In this document: positions 5,185 through 5,302 of the stretch, in pieces
Layout of the letters: every line of letters starts with the position of its first letter
Numbering within the stretch: position 1 is the stretch's first letter
NCBI GenBank assembly: GCA_045125655.1
Contig: JBGVNP010000095.1
Location: 1-5,302, forward strand
Reading direction: 5' to 3'
Length of the DNA stretch: 5,302 nt
DNA from: RGIG4608 sp045125655
GTDB lineage: Bacteria; Bacillota; Clostridia; Oscillospirales; CAG-272
The notes under the pieces: generated by a model
Seen by the model: only the letters and a program-made list of their open reading frames with translations
Database searches by the model: none
What the model was told of the DNA's origin: nothing
Made by a program: the position numbers and the translations under genes

Positions 5185-5302
5185 TTAATGATAGTGTTTC
5201 ATCATTTTATTATAGAGCTTATAGATTCCGCATCTCCAACACAGCACCATACCGAGCACTGCGCCTACAGCTGCCTGCAAGATCTGATACGGCATTTTGA
5301 GG
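5185..5302 (-). CDS. 3' end of a small hydrophobic protein, partial
   Basis: The minus-strand frame is open from the right edge to a TAA at 5185 and encodes at least 38 residues. It contains one hydrophobic helix (ILQAAVGAVLGMVLCW) followed by a basic, Tyr- and Met-rich tail (RCGIYKLYNKMMKHYH), consistent with a membrane helix and a cytoplasmic C-terminus. An internal ATG at 5295 could be the real start, giving a 36-residue protein, but the bases where its ribosome binding site would lie are mostly outside the window. A terminator 65 bases downstream supports a real gene end. Family not recognised. Confidence 0.5.
   Translation of the reverse strand, partial: LKMPYQILQAAVGAVLGMVLCWRCGIYKLYNKMMKHYH

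Noticed and set aside
5003..5300. Two overlapping plus-strand frames at the right edge.
   Set aside because: There is no ribosome binding site, they cross a terminator hairpin, and they conflict with the minus-strand frame that ends at 5185 with a terminator behind it.

Overview
The window looks like chromosomal DNA of a low-GC Firmicute, most likely a gut-type clostridium (Oscillospiraceae/Lachnospiraceae-like). The support is strong AGGAGG-type ribosome binding sites before almost every gene, sigma-A promoters with 17-base spacers, and a clostridial ECF sigma / short single-pass membrane protein pair. No phage, IS, tRNA, rRNA or CRISPR signal is visible. Every gene I can support lies on the minus strand, so the locus reads from right to left.

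Right to left: (1) the 3' end of an unidentified small hydrophobic protein enters at the right edge (5185-5302) and is followed by a hairpin terminator (5091-5120). (2) A self-contained unit follows. It has a consensus promoter (4945-4973), a 175-nt highly structured leader (4764-4938) that ends in a UUCG-tetraloop intrinsic terminator, a gene for a SLOG-superfamily nucleotide-binding protein (4302-4763, probable TTG start), an unusually structured 3' UTR, and a strong terminator (4131-4160). (3) A second consensus promoter (4083-4111) drives a 115-nt leader with attenuator-like, mutually exclusive hairpins. It is followed by four tightly packed genes: a single-pass membrane protein (3080-3961), a two-TM zinc-ribbon protein (2807-3067), a soluble protein of unknown function (2038-2787, GTG start) and a small two-TM protein (1795-2025). 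(4) An ECF-type promoter (1706-1737) precedes a three-gene operon: ECF sigma factor (1122-1679), a single-pass membrane protein likely to act as its anti-sigma factor (430-1125, ATGA overlap), and a lipoprotein with a DUF3221/YobA-like domain (35-388).

Units 3 and 4 look like cell-envelope or stress-response modules. The sigma factor is probably autoregulated and held by its membrane partner. No convincing terminator separates the two units, so the four-gene operon may read into the sigma operon. Unit 2 is the most unusual part. A SLOG protein, a family that senses or processes nucleotide-like ligands, sits behind a leader with nested long-range helices, alternative pairings and a terminator just before the ribosome binding site. 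That is the layout expected of a riboswitch or attenuator, and I do not recognise the RNA as a known class.
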